A DNA stretch of 39,868 nt. Source: Arthrobacter sp. SO5. GTDB taxonomy: Bacteria; Actinomycetota; Actinomycetes; Actinomycetales; Micrococcaceae. Location: NCBI RefSeq assembly GCF_020532805.1, contig NZ_MQTQ01000061.1, positions 48,184 through 88,051 of the forward strand. The letters are read 5' to 3'. Made by a program: the position numbers and the translations under genes. Every line of letters begins with the position of its first letter. Position 1 is the first letter of the stretch. This document shows, one piece after another, positions 15,182-24,207 of the stretch. The notes below the pieces were generated by a model. The model worked only from the letters and a program-made list of their open reading frames with translations, searched no databases and was not told where the DNA came from.

Positions 15182-17878
15182 ATGGGGTTCAGCATGGGGG
15201 CACCGGAGTACTCGGATAGCGAACTGGAAAAGATGGCTGACACGCTCGCAACCCTGGTGGCAGGCGGCATGACACTGCAGGGCGCCCAGACAGCGTTGGC
15301 GCATGCACCGGAGGGGCTCGTCCATGCAGCGCGCGTAGTGTACGAAAAGCGACTGAATCTCATAAAGGAGATCCCGGATCCGGAGTTCTTGGCGGACAGG
15401 CACCGGAAAGTCGGGTTCTGGTACGCCGGTCCTCGTCAAGACGACGTGGTGTGGCCGACGCTTAAATCTAGATTGCTTCAGGAACTGCCTGAGGCTGCAG
15501 TTGAAGGCGTCGATGCGGCGTCCTCCAAAGTCATCGGTTTGGGGAGTCCTCCGGGCAAAGAGTCCATCAGTACAAGAGGGCTTGTACTTGGCTACGTTCA
15601 GAGCGGCAAGACGACGAACTTCATGTCCGTCGTGGCGAAAGCGGCCGACGTGGGGTATCGGCTCATCATAGTTCTCACCGGAACGACGGAGAACCTACGC
15701 ACGCAGACGCAGGACAGGATCAACGACTATTTGATCGAACCCTGCAGTTCGATCTGGCATCCCTTGACTTCTGTCGACTTGGACTTCAGTGTGACGACTC
15801 CGGCGGACGCGATTCTCAGCAATCGGGCCATGCGTTCAATAGCCGTGGTGAAGAAGAATCCCTCCAGGCTCCGGCGCCTCCACAAGTGGATCAAAACCGC
15901 ATCTGCGACTACGCGTCAAGATTGTCCGATTCTGATCATTGACGATGAGGCTGATCAGGCGTCCATTGATGTCGGAAATAAGCGTCAGTCAACCATTAAC
16001 GGCCTGATCCGCGACCTCTTGGCCAACCCTAAAGCTGCATACATCGCATATACGGCAACGCCCTTCGCCAATCTGCTTATTGATCCGAGTGTCGAGCATG
16101 ATCTCTATCCACGAGACTTCATCGTGGACCTGCCTCGCCCCGATAACTATTTTGGCGCGGAACGGATATTTGGTCAGCTGGAAGGAGAGAGCCTCGAGGA
16201 CTCCGTGGATGATGGTTTGGATGTGGTCCGCCTGATTTCCGACTTGGAGGTCGACGAAGTTCGTCCACCACGAAACAAGACACTGCTCGAACAGTGGTCC
16301 CCCGGGGTTCCCGATGCAATGGACGCGGCAATCCGGTGGTTCCTCTTGGCCACGGCGGCCCGGCGTCTCCGTGCCGGCAAAATTGCCCATTCTTCAATGC
16401 TTATCCATACTTCCATGCTGGCTGGCGCACATGAGAAGACTGCGGAGGCGGTCGTTGATCACTTGGATGGGCTTAGGGCGGAACTAGTCAATGAGGCAGC
16501 CACGGCCCTCGACGTATTTCGAGATCTTTGGGAGTCAGAGTCGGCTCGTGTGACGGCCGATTCATTTGGAAATCCGCCGATTGCGTTTGACGACTTGGCT
16601 CCGCACTTGATTGAGGCCTCCCGCGCCACCAAAGTCATTGTGGATAACTATCAATCAAACGACCGCTTGGAGTACGACAAAGAGCATCCGCAGACGGCCA
16701 TCGTCATCGGCGGCAACACGCTGTCGCGCGGGTTGACGCTCGAAGGGCTCACGTCGAGTTACTTCGTCCGTGCCTCGTCGGCTTACGACACCTTGCTCCA
16801 GATGGGACGCTGGTTTGGGTACCGAGTGGGCTACGAAGATCTGATCCGCATTTGGATGAGTTCCGAACTGAAGAACTGGTTCTTCATGCTATCCATCGTT
16901 GAGGCCGAGATCCGCGAGGAGATCCAGGTTTACGAAGCCGAGGGCAAGACGCCGGCAGAACTTCCCGTCAAGATACGGACCCACCCTCAAATGTCGGTGA
17001 CATCCGCAGCAAAAATGCGTTCCGCGGTGAAAGCGCAAGTCAGTTATTCAGGACGTCGTGTCCAGACGATCATGTTCAACGAAGACGACGGCGATTGGTT
17101 GAAAAACAATATAACGGCAACTAAGAACCTCTTTGGGCGACTGATTAGCGCAGGCCACGACGAACATGAACTTGAAGCGACTCGACGGGGATTCCGTGAC
17201 GTTTCAGCCGACGAGATTCTTGACTTCCTAGATGATTACAAAGTACATGACGCGGCGAAGTCCATCGACAAGGACGCGATCCGCCGTTACATCGAAAAGG
17301 AACGCGCCGAAGGCGACCTGAAGCGCTGGGATGTCGTGCTCATGGAACCCGTCAACGGTGACCAGGAGTTGGATCTTGGGCTTGGAGGCAAGGTGCGGCT
17401 CCTGCGCCGTAGAAAGCTATATATCCCTAGCGACGATGGGACTGCCAATCTGAAAGCAATTGCATCGACATCCGACCGTGTTGCCGATCTTGGTGTCGGT
17501 TTGGATTTCATCCGGAAGTCGCTAAACCTTAAACCCACGGACAAGATCACAGACCGAAAGTTGCTTCAATTTCGCCAACTGCGGGAAACGGAGCGAAAGG
17601 GCCTCCTCTGCATCTACCCTATCGCCAAGCAATCTGACCCCGACCTCGACAGGTCAGCTCTGGAAGCGGCCGAGGACCGCAGAGTTCCGCTGTTCGCGGC
17701 AGCCGACGTGATTGGGCTCTGCTTCATGTTCCCCGATTCACGCAATCCTCGATCTGTGGTCGATTACGTCGCCGCCAAGGTAGACGCTGAGTACCTCGAA
17801 GCCCTTGAAGAGGAACTGGAAGCGGCCGATGAGTTGGACGAAGCGAAGGCTGTCGAAGACGAACTGGTGAAGGCATGA
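15182..17878 (+). CDS. Z1-domain helicase of a MORC-linked restriction-like system
   Basis: The 898-residue protein starts at an ATG behind AAGGA. It is a Z1-domain superfamily II ATPase. A Walker A variant, LGYVQSGKTTNF, lies at 136-147. ILIIDDEADQAS (250-261) is the Walker B/DEAD box, IAYTATPFANLL (288-299) is motif III, and GGNTLSRGLTLEG (about 509) with LQMGRWFGYR (about 540) are the C-terminal motifs. The C-terminal 250 residues are charged and partly coiled. Z1 proteins are known from operons with a PD-(D/E)XK protein, a MORC-like ATPase and a C5 methylase, where they are thought to move along DNA for restriction. It is the first gene of a five-gene operon in which every junction overlaps. 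Confidence 0.93.
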   Translation: MGFSMGAPEYSDSELEKMADTLATLVAGGMTLQGAQTALAHAPEGLVHAARVVYEKRLNLIKEIPDPEFLADRHRKVGFWYAGPRQDDVVWPTLKSRLLQELPEAAVEGVDAASSKVIGLGSPPGKESISTRGLVLGYVQSGKTTNFMSVVAKAADVGYRLIIVLTGTTENLRTQTQDRINDYLIEPCSSIWHPLTSVDLDFSVTTPADAILSNRAMRSIAVVKKNPSRLRRLHKWIKTASATTRQDCPILIIDDEADQASIDVGNKRQSTINGLIRDLLANPKAAYIAYTATPFANLLIDPSVEHDLYPRDFIVDLPRPDNYFGAERIFGQLEGESLEDSVDDGLDVVRLISDLEVDEVRPPRNKTLLEQWSPGVPDAMDAAIRWFLLATAARRLRAGKIAHSSMLIHTSMLAGAHEKTAEAVVDHLDGLRAELVNEAATALDVFRDLWESESARVTADSFGNPPIAFDDLAPHLIEASRATKVIVDNYQSNDRLEYDKEHPQTAIVIGGNTLSRGLTLEGLTSSYFVRASSAYDTLLQMGRWFGYRVGYEDLIRIWMSSELKNWFFMLSIVEAEIREEIQVYEAEGKTPAELPVKIRTHPQMSVTSAAKMRSAVKAQVSYSGRRVQTIMFNEDDGDWLKNNITATKNLFGRLISAGHDEHELEATRRGFRDVSADEILDFLDDYKVHDAAKSIDKDAIRRYIEKERAEGDLKRWDVVLMEPVNGDQELDLGLGGKVRLLRRRKLYIPSDDGTANLKAIASTSDRVADLGVGLDFIRKSLNLKPTDKITDRKLLQFRQLRETERKGLLCIYPIAKQSDPDLDRSALEAAEDRRVPLFAAADVIGLCFMFPDSRNPRSVVDYVAAKVDAEYLEALEEELEAADELDEAKAVEDELVKA

Positions 17879-18867
17879 GGGAGTCATCGGCTTCGGTCTT
17901 TGACTTTCTCGCAAAGGATGTCTCTGCTGCTGGAAGCTTTCATTCCCGGAAATCTGGCATATCAGCGGCCGACGGCGAGGTGCTTTGTGCCGTGGATGCT
18001 GGAGGCCGGCCCACAGTGCTCGTCCCGGTGGGGACATCAAAGGCCGGCCCTTTGGACTGGCACAGTAAGTCGTTGTCACTGCAAACACTTGAGCTTGCTG
18101 TTGACGGCGTGCAGCGACCCTTTGTGATTCTCCGGTGCATCGATCCGAAGCTGCACCATCAATTCGGACTCCTGACAGATGACGTCCTGGATGCCATCGA
18201 ACTGCACCCCGAAGCGGCATCAAACGCAGTATCGGCGACTCTCGACCGCTGGAGAAATCTTTTTGAAGCCGAACGGGGAACCCTTTTGGGCGCCGCGCAG
18301 TTGGCGGGCATCATGGCTGAACTCACGGTGCTCCAAGAACTAGTGAAATCTCATGGTCCTAAGGCTTTATCAGCGTGGCAAGGGCCAAAAGGCAACCGTC
18401 ACGATTTCGTGTTCGCGGACTGCTCCATAGAGGTCAAGGCCACGACCAATCACAACAACATGGTGGTCACCATTCATGGTGGCCGTCAGTTGGCCGTGCC
18501 AGATCGGGGCGACCTCTACCTGCGAGCCCTGCAAATGGAGCGCTCGCCGAACGGGACATCCGTCCCAGGTAAGATCAAGGAGCTGGTCGCACTCGGCGTT
18601 TCCAGGCTTGAACTTCTGACAGCTCTCAGCGGCGCGAACTATTCAGATGCGGACTCGTCCGCATACGACGGACTTAGATTTACAACGCTGTCGGAGAGTT
18701 CATTCTTGGTTGGCGCCACCTTCCCAAGGATCACCGCGGACACGCTGTTTCCGTCCGGCACGATTGAGAAGCTTGGCAACATTTCCTACTCAATTGATTT
18801 GGGGCACATGGAAAAGATGGACCTGGATCTGGCAATGGTCGCACTGGCGGGCGGCGGGCAGAAGTGA
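17875..18867 (+). CDS. PD-(D/E)XK motif protein (DUF4420-like)
   Basis: This 330-residue protein has a start overlapping the Z1 stop (ATGA). The central nuclease signature is Asp177 (HDFVF) followed by Glu186 and Lys188 in SIEVKATTN, the D-ExK arrangement of the PD-(D/E)XK fold. Upstream is a conserved helix, LAGIMAELTVLQEL, that places the first catalytic-helix glutamate. The overall form matches the DUF4420 'PD-(D/E)XK motif' proteins that sit beside Z1 helicases and MORC-like ATPases. It is the likely DNA-cutting subunit of this system. All core residues are present, so it should be active. Confidence 0.9.
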   Translation: MRESSASVFDFLAKDVSAAGSFHSRKSGISAADGEVLCAVDAGGRPTVLVPVGTSKAGPLDWHSKSLSLQTLELAVDGVQRPFVILRCIDPKLHHQFGLLTDDVLDAIELHPEAASNAVSATLDRWRNLFEAERGTLLGAAQLAGIMAELTVLQELVKSHGPKALSAWQGPKGNRHDFVFADCSIEVKATTNHNNMVVTIHGGRQLAVPDRGDLYLRALQMERSPNGTSVPGKIKELVALGVSRLELLTALSGANYSDADSSAYDGLRFTTLSESSFLVGATFPRITADTLFPSGTIEKLGNISYSIDLGHMEKMDLDLAMVALAGGGQK

Positions 18868-20702
18868 CGCTGTCGCTCTATCGGCAGCAGTACGGGCCCG
18901 ACGGCGGTCTCGACGCGCGTTCTGCCGACAACGCCATCGGGCGTACCTCCTTGGGGCTTTGGGATCTAGTGCTCCGCGAGTCCCTCCAGAACAGTTGGGA
19001 CGCTAGAACGGAAAAGACTGGTCGAATTTCATATTCCGTGGATGAGTATGAGATGACACAGGAGCAAACTCGTATCTTGACTCACGAGGTTTTTGCTCAA
19101 CTGCCGCCGCATTGCAAATCGTCGGATCTGAACAAGCATATTTTCGATCATCGCATGCGCGTTCTCGTGATTTCCGATACGGGGACACGCGGCTTGGGCG
19201 GCCCCATTCGGGCCGATGTATCCGGCAAATCGGGTGAACGGCGGGATTTCGTCGATTTTGTTCGGAATCTCGGTCGCTCCACGGCCAAGGGCCTGGAAGG
19301 CGGAACATACGGACTTGGCAAAGGGGTCTTGTACAGGGCAAGCCAGATCGGCCTATGCCTTATCTACTCGCAGGCACGCGACCACGGGCTGATTGAGCCC
19401 CGCATCATCGGAGTGTCCGGTGGCGACGGTGACTACGACGATGGTGACAGCCGCTATACGGGGCGAAACTGGTGGGGTGTACCCGGGACGGGCGGGATCG
19501 TAGATCCGCTTACCGGTTCAGCTGCTCGCGAGCTAGCCGTACGTCTGGGCATGCGTGTTCCGTCGGAGGACGATACTGGTACGAGCATCATGGTTGTGGC
19601 ACCGGATTTCGCAGGAGTCACGAACGGCCGTGAACGAGTGGCAGCGATTGCGGATGCCGCCATGAAGTGGGCATGGCCGCACGCCATAGATACCGGAAGC
19701 GGGCCAAACATCCAGTTTGGATTCAGCGCGGACAGTCTCTCAATTCCCGGGCCGCAGCCGCTGAACCATCCGGTTTACCGCGAGTTTGCTACGGCGTACA
19801 TTGAGGGCCGAAAGCGGATCATGGATCCTAATTATGAGAGCGATTGGCAGACGACTTACACCCCAATCCGCAGCAAACGACCAAATCGAGGCCTGGGACT
19901 TCTTACACATCGTGTCAGTCAAAATCCGGTAGCCACGGGATCCGAACTTGAAAACGCTGTTGCCCTCCTGCGGGACCCGCGAATGGTTGTAAAGTACCTC
20001 CCTGTATCGGCCCAGCCGAACGGGGTGCCGGTCTTTGGGGTGTTCATTTCGGCGCCTGAAATGAACGAAGCGTTCGCCAAATCAGAACCGGTGACTCATG
20101 ACGACTGGGTGTATCAGCAAGCCGTCGCGGCAAAAAATTCTCCGAATCCTGTCAGGATTGCACTGGACAGAATCCGGGAAACCTTCCGGGAGCTTTCGAT
20201 CCAGGGCGCCAAAGCCGGCAACGGAGTGGCCTCCAGGGGCGCCTCTCGGGTGGCAGCCGCTCTCGGTGGACTGCTGTCTGGATTTTCTGGCACGGGTGCC
20301 GAGAACCAGCCCCTAGCAGAGCCGAGCAACCCGGGGACGAAACGACCAAGGAAGGCCGCGGTACGTCAAGTCGCCCAAGCGTCCCTCGACCTCCAGGACG
20401 GGGAAGTCGTTGCGAAATACAGGTTTGCCCTGACCGGTGGACGGCCAGGAAACTCGCTGGCTGTCCGCGTTGTGGCCCGTGTCGTGACTGAGTCCGGTGG
20501 AAATGAAGCGGCAAGCCCTATGAACGCTGAGCTACCACGCTTCGCCGGTTGGATGTCCGGGACCGGTTCGCTGTCCTCACAGGAAGTTTTGACTGTTCCA
20601 GTGCCTTGCGACGACGAGTTCACAGCAGTGTTTACTCAGCCGGCAGACGCTGCCATCCGCGTCACGGCCACGGTAGAGGAGCTCGAATTTGCAGGCAATT
20701 AG
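18864..20702 (+). CDS. MORC-like (paraMORC) GHKL ATPase
   Basis: The 612-residue protein starts at a GTG that overlaps the previous stop by 4 bp (GTGA). The N-terminal GHKL/Bergerat ATPase shows the N box (ESLQNSWDAR, 39-48), G1 box (DTGTRGLGG, 105-113) and G2 box (GGTYGLGKG, 146-154). After the ATPase come a transducer-like domain and, at about 430-500, a Gly/Ala/Ser-rich spacer leading to a beta-rich C-terminal domain. GHKL ATPases of the MutL/MORC group dimerise on ATP binding and clamp DNA. In bacterial Z1 systems they are thought to control the nuclease step. Confidence in family and context is high. Confidence 0.92.
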   Translation: MTLSLYRQQYGPDGGLDARSADNAIGRTSLGLWDLVLRESLQNSWDARTEKTGRISYSVDEYEMTQEQTRILTHEVFAQLPPHCKSSDLNKHIFDHRMRVLVISDTGTRGLGGPIRADVSGKSGERRDFVDFVRNLGRSTAKGLEGGTYGLGKGVLYRASQIGLCLIYSQARDHGLIEPRIIGVSGGDGDYDDGDSRYTGRNWWGVPGTGGIVDPLTGSAARELAVRLGMRVPSEDDTGTSIMVVAPDFAGVTNGRERVAAIADAAMKWAWPHAIDTGSGPNIQFGFSADSLSIPGPQPLNHPVYREFATAYIEGRKRIMDPNYESDWQTTYTPIRSKRPNRGLGLLTHRVSQNPVATGSELENAVALLRDPRMVVKYLPVSAQPNGVPVFGVFISAPEMNEAFAKSEPVTHDDWVYQQAVAAKNSPNPVRIALDRIRETFRELSIQGAKAGNGVASRGASRVAAALGGLLSGFSGTGAENQPLAEPSNPGTKRPRKAAVRQVAQASLDLQDGEVVAKYRFALTGGRPGNSLAVRVVARVVTESGGNEAASPMNAELPRFAGWMSGTGSLSSQEVLTVPVPCDDEFTAVFTQPADAAIRVTATVEELEFAGN

Positions 20703-21570
20703 CTTAGGGCACCTGACACTGCCGATCGAGGATGTCTCCACCCTTACGTGGGAGATTTCCCTTGGGGACACCCCTCTCGCCGATGGAGAAATGCTTGCTC
20801 AGGACTGGACATACTACGATGACATCTACGTCAAATGTTCCATCGAACTGGACCTTGATACTAGCCTGCGGCGCCTTAGGCTTCCCCCAGATGCGCGCCT
20901 TGGCGCCGTCATTGTCGCGCGGTCCTCGGGCACCCCGGTCATCCTGACATCTGATGTTCGCGTTGTGCGCAGCGGGCGTCAGCAAATCTACTTGACCGTT
21001 CCGGCAAGTCAGGTTTCCGGCGCTCTACTTCTTGAGTTCCACATTTCACTCCTCGACGGGGGCCGTACTCCAGAAAGCCCCTTTGCGCCAACGAAACTTG
21101 GAAACACAGTCTTTCGGGTCGATCGAAAAGTTCTCTTGGAGGGCATTGCACCACGGCTTCCGATGCTGCCGGTCAGTTTTGCTGACCACGGCATTGCCGC
21201 TTCGGGCGGTTCAATGTGGTGGCTCCGCCTGACAACCCATGATCTGGCTGCCAGCGCCTCGGCCGCTATTTGGTTGTGGATGAATGTCGACAACCCGTCC
21301 ATTCTTGCGATGCTGGAGGACTCGGAATCGCCGGAAGCGGAGGCATGGCTGAGGTTTCTTGAGGTGGACTTCATGCGTCAGCTCCTGCGTGAAGCGCTCA
21401 GCAATGACGAACTGAGCCTTCAGGTTCCATACCCGGAGGAATCGCTCGGGTACGTCCTAAGCAGTGTGGTCAAGCTGTTGAGCGCGTCTTCGGACCAGCT
21501 TCAGCAACGCTACCGTGAGGATCCAGGTCGGGTTGAAGCAGAACTACAAGCAAAGATTGGTGGAAGGTAA
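20689..21570 (+). CDS. Uncharacterised subunit of the Z1/MORC operon
   Basis: I do not recognise this family. The start is a TTG at 20689, inside the last codons of the MORC gene, with GAGGAG about 7 bp before it. The 14-bp overlap points to coupled translation. The 293-residue protein is soluble. Its first 170 residues are rich in beta strands (SIELDLDTSLRRLRL, AVIVARSSGTPVIL, LTVPASQVSGALLLEFHIS), suggesting a beta-sandwich. Its last 120 are helical and acidic. Its fixed place between the MORC ATPase and the next protein suggests a structural or regulatory subunit of that complex; this is inference. Confidence 0.8.
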   Translation: MQAISLGHLTLPIEDVSTLTWEISLGDTPLADGEMLAQDWTYYDDIYVKCSIELDLDTSLRRLRLPPDARLGAVIVARSSGTPVILTSDVRVVRSGRQQIYLTVPASQVSGALLLEFHISLLDGGRTPESPFAPTKLGNTVFRVDRKVLLEGIAPRLPMLPVSFADHGIAASGGSMWWLRLTTHDLAASASAAIWLWMNVDNPSILAMLEDSESPEAEAWLRFLEVDFMRQLLREALSNDELSLQVPYPEESLGYVLSSVVKLLSASSDQLQQRYREDPGRVEAELQAKIGGR

Positions 21571-22421
21571 TGGCGGAGCTGGAAGCCTTGCTGTGCTACC
21601 CCCGCACGCCCCTGTATGAAGCCTCTCTGGCGTGGGAACTGCTAAGAACGCAAAGTCTGTCCGAGATCGGTGCGTCACTCGATCTGAAGAGTATCCTGGC
21701 CCAGTACTACCCTCTAGCCCGGCAGCGCGCAGGTTCAGAAGAGCTGACGATTCTCAGGTCAAAGATTCTTGGAATTGCCGAGGAATTCGGCTTTCCATCA
21801 GCGGTAAGCAGCAAAGTCCTCGTAGAATTCGACCGCAGTGTTGGGCCTGAGATTCATGCCCAGATGACCATCATGCCGGCGGACGCGTCATCGATTGACG
21901 TATGGAATTTCATTAATACGGCAGTAGTGCCTGACGTGGTCCTCTGGCGGTATGGACGGTTCAATGCACAAGCCAAGAAGTGGTCTATCTCCGAGGATCG
22001 ATTGTTCGACATGACAAGGACGACAATTGGTCGACTATGGTGGCGGGTCCACCTTTTGGGTCCCGAACTTGCGGGAAAGTTGGGGGAAGATGAGGTAGTC
22101 AACCTGCTGGAGAAGCCGCGCATTGGAGGCTACCCGCTCCTCTCCCGTGCCATGGGGGCTGGCTTGTTGGCGTTTGCCTCGGAATCAAACACCGGACGGC
22201 GCATGGAACTATTCCGAGACGCCACGAAACGACTGCTTCGCAAGATGGCGGTCCAATCCGTGTTTGTGATGACTCCTGGGCAGATAGACGAGTTCGTCAC
22301 CGCACTGTTCTTGGAATCCGCGACCGCGTTGGGTATCCCATTGCCGGAGGCCCCCACGGCGACGCCCAGTACGGCCGATTTTCAGGCAAGTAGATTTGCG
22401 GCCAATTGGCCGATGTTCTGA
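21570..22421 (+). CDS. DUF6339-like protein, last gene of the Z1/MORC operon
   Basis: The 283-residue protein has an ATG that overlaps the previous stop by one base (TAATG), with GGAAGG upstream. It resembles proteins annotated as DUF6339: a middle WNFINTAVVPDVVLWRYGRF, then RLFDMTRTTIGRLWWRVHLLG and a long helical C-terminus. It is mostly alpha-helical, with no catalytic motif that I can name. It ends 56 bp before the convergent methyltransferase gene. The role in the system is unknown. The family label is from memory and moderately sure; the operon membership is plain from the overlap. Confidence 0.75.
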   Translation: MAELEALLCYPRTPLYEASLAWELLRTQSLSEIGASLDLKSILAQYYPLARQRAGSEELTILRSKILGIAEEFGFPSAVSSKVLVEFDRSVGPEIHAQMTIMPADASSIDVWNFINTAVVPDVVLWRYGRFNAQAKKWSISEDRLFDMTRTTIGRLWWRVHLLGPELAGKLGEDEVVNLLEKPRIGGYPLLSRAMGAGLLAFASESNTGRRMELFRDATKRLLRKMAVQSVFVMTPGQIDEFVTALFLESATALGIPLPEAPTATPSTADFQASRFAANWPMF

Positions 22422-22476
22422 GCAGACGCCCGCACCCCATTATCAGCAACAGCTAGTTCAAAGCGCTGACAGACGT

Positions 22477-23937
22477 TCACTTCTTGATGAACCCAAGCAT
22501 GTCGGCAACAAGATCACCGATCTGCTTAGACAGCAGCGGGGGCACCGCATTTCCAACCTGGTGGAATTGCTGAGTCCTGGGCCCTTCAAAGAAGTAGTTG
22601 TCGGGGAAGGATTGGAGGCGCGCTGCCTCGCGTACGGTGAAGCTGCGCGTCTGTGCCGGGTCGGGGTGGATGTAGTAGTGCCCGTCTTTGGAAATGTGTG
22701 AAACCACAGTGGTGGCCGGAGCGTCCCAAATCTGCACTCTGAAGCGGTCAGTAAAGGGAGTGCCCACCTTGCCGACATTGCTGTGCTCGGGATGGAGGGA
22801 CGTCGGCAGATCAGTGTACTTCGGACTCTTGCCCAAGCGCTCTGCTAGTTCTGCCATCACTCGATATCGTGCTAGGTCCGAAACCATGTGAGCACGGGGG
22901 AGATGCTGTATCGGTGCGCTGAGCCGATCCTCATGGATCCACGCCTCATATGTATCCACCGCAAGGGTCCCGGCTTTTACAGGCTCAGGCTTGGTCCCGA
23001 CGTCGATCTTTCGCATCTCGTCCAGGGCCTCGCTCTGCACAGCCTGCCAGTCCAGATCGATCTTCGGCCTTCGCTTGGAAGTCTCCGCACGCACGCTCGG
23101 CATCGTCTGGACTGCGGCCCGAACTGTGACCGCCCCATCAGCTTTGTTTAGAACTCGACGAGGAACGGTGGTTGCGACATCGGTCCGAACGCCGAGCAGG
23201 ATCACGCGGTGCCGCTTCTGCGGGACACCGTGTTCCTCGGATCGAATAATGAAGTCCGACGGGTCCAAGTCCCGCGGTTCAGCATCGACGACCAAAGAAC
23301 GGATTTCGTAGCTCGCGCCGCCGGGGAGACGCTTGAGGTCACCCAGGATCGTTTGGAACATGCTGCTGTCGCCATTTTTCGACGACAGCAGCCCTTTAAC
23401 GTTCTCCATGACAAAAATCGTTGGCTTGAACTTGCCTAGGATGTGGAGATACTCGCGGTAGAGGAAATGCTTGTGGTCTGACGCGAAGGATTCATCTCCA
23501 GTCCTGCGGGACCTCCCAGCCAGGGAATACGCTTGGCACGGCGGACCGCCGATGAGCGCCCAATGTCCTCGCTCTTCCTCCGGCCCGAGCTGCCGTTCGA
23601 TGAAGTCATCCACCTGGGGGCGGTTGTTCTCGCCGAGCTCGACTTGGTAGACGTGGGTCTTCGCCGCTAGATAGGCCTCTTTGAAAGCTCCGGTGAGAAC
23701 GGACTGCCACGTCTTCTTGCCTTGGATGTAGTCGAAGTAGGGTTGCAGATCGCCTCCGGATCGTACGAGCTCCCGATATGTTGCTCGCAACCTGAGCGTC
23801 TGGCAGGCGAGGCTGTCCATCTCGAACGACGCCAAAGTCTTGAAGACGAAGCCACCCTCTTCGTCTCTGACACTGGAGAATCCTTCGTTCAAGCCTCCGG
23901 GCCCGGCGAAGAGATCAATAATTGGAAACACATGCAC
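22477..23937 (-). CDS. dcm: DNA (cytosine-5-)-methyltransferase
   Basis: The 486-residue protein has the full set of C5-methylase motifs: motif I IDLFAGPGGLNEGF (7-20), motif IV GGPPCQAYSLAG with catalytic Cys134, motif VI ENVKG (178-182), motif VIII HGVPQKRHRVILLG, motif IX TVREAARLQSFPDNY, and motif X QVGNAVPP. The target-recognition region lies between VIII and IX. It transfers a methyl group from S-adenosylmethionine to cytosine and so should mark host DNA against the neighbouring nucleases. It converges on the Z1/MORC operon and diverges from the HNH gene. The start at 23937 has AAGGGG very close; a GTG two codons later is equally possible. A C5 methylase is the expected partner in Z1/paraMORC systems. 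Confidence 0.95.
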   Translation of the reverse strand: MHVFPIIDLFAGPGGLNEGFSSVRDEEGGFVFKTLASFEMDSLACQTLRLRATYRELVRSGGDLQPYFDYIQGKKTWQSVLTGAFKEAYLAAKTHVYQVELGENNRPQVDDFIERQLGPEEERGHWALIGGPPCQAYSLAGRSRRTGDESFASDHKHFLYREYLHILGKFKPTIFVMENVKGLLSSKNGDSSMFQTILGDLKRLPGGASYEIRSLVVDAEPRDLDPSDFIIRSEEHGVPQKRHRVILLGVRTDVATTVPRRVLNKADGAVTVRAAVQTMPSVRAETSKRRPKIDLDWQAVQSEALDEMRKIDVGTKPEPVKAGTLAVDTYEAWIHEDRLSAPIQHLPRAHMVSDLARYRVMAELAERLGKSPKYTDLPTSLHPEHSNVGKVGTPFTDRFRVQIWDAPATTVVSHISKDGHYYIHPDPAQTRSFTVREAARLQSFPDNYFFEGPRTQQFHQVGNAVPPLLSKQIGDLVADMLGFIKK

Positions 23938-24207
23938 CCCTTGATATCCGACACTCCAGGATACCAGGTTGGACAGACAATCTGACTACGCACGGACGTC
24001 GAGGCAGTCAATCGTGTGCGGACGGTCTCACAAATGCTGCCACACGGAAGAATGATGCCAAGCTCGTTCCTGTGCCGCACTCTCTGCAGAGGCACGTCAG
24101 CGTGATAGTTCCTGCTTCAACCGACGTTCGCCGTCCTCCGGGCGCAGGGCTTGCGTGTCTTGACACCCACGGCGTGTGGATCTCGATCCGTCCGCTACGC
24201 TCGTCGC

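Noticed and set aside
24160..24201. TTGACA (24160) with TACGCT (24196) as HNH promoter
   Set aside because: The spacing of 30 bp is far from the usual 16-18 bp, so the two are not a matched pair.
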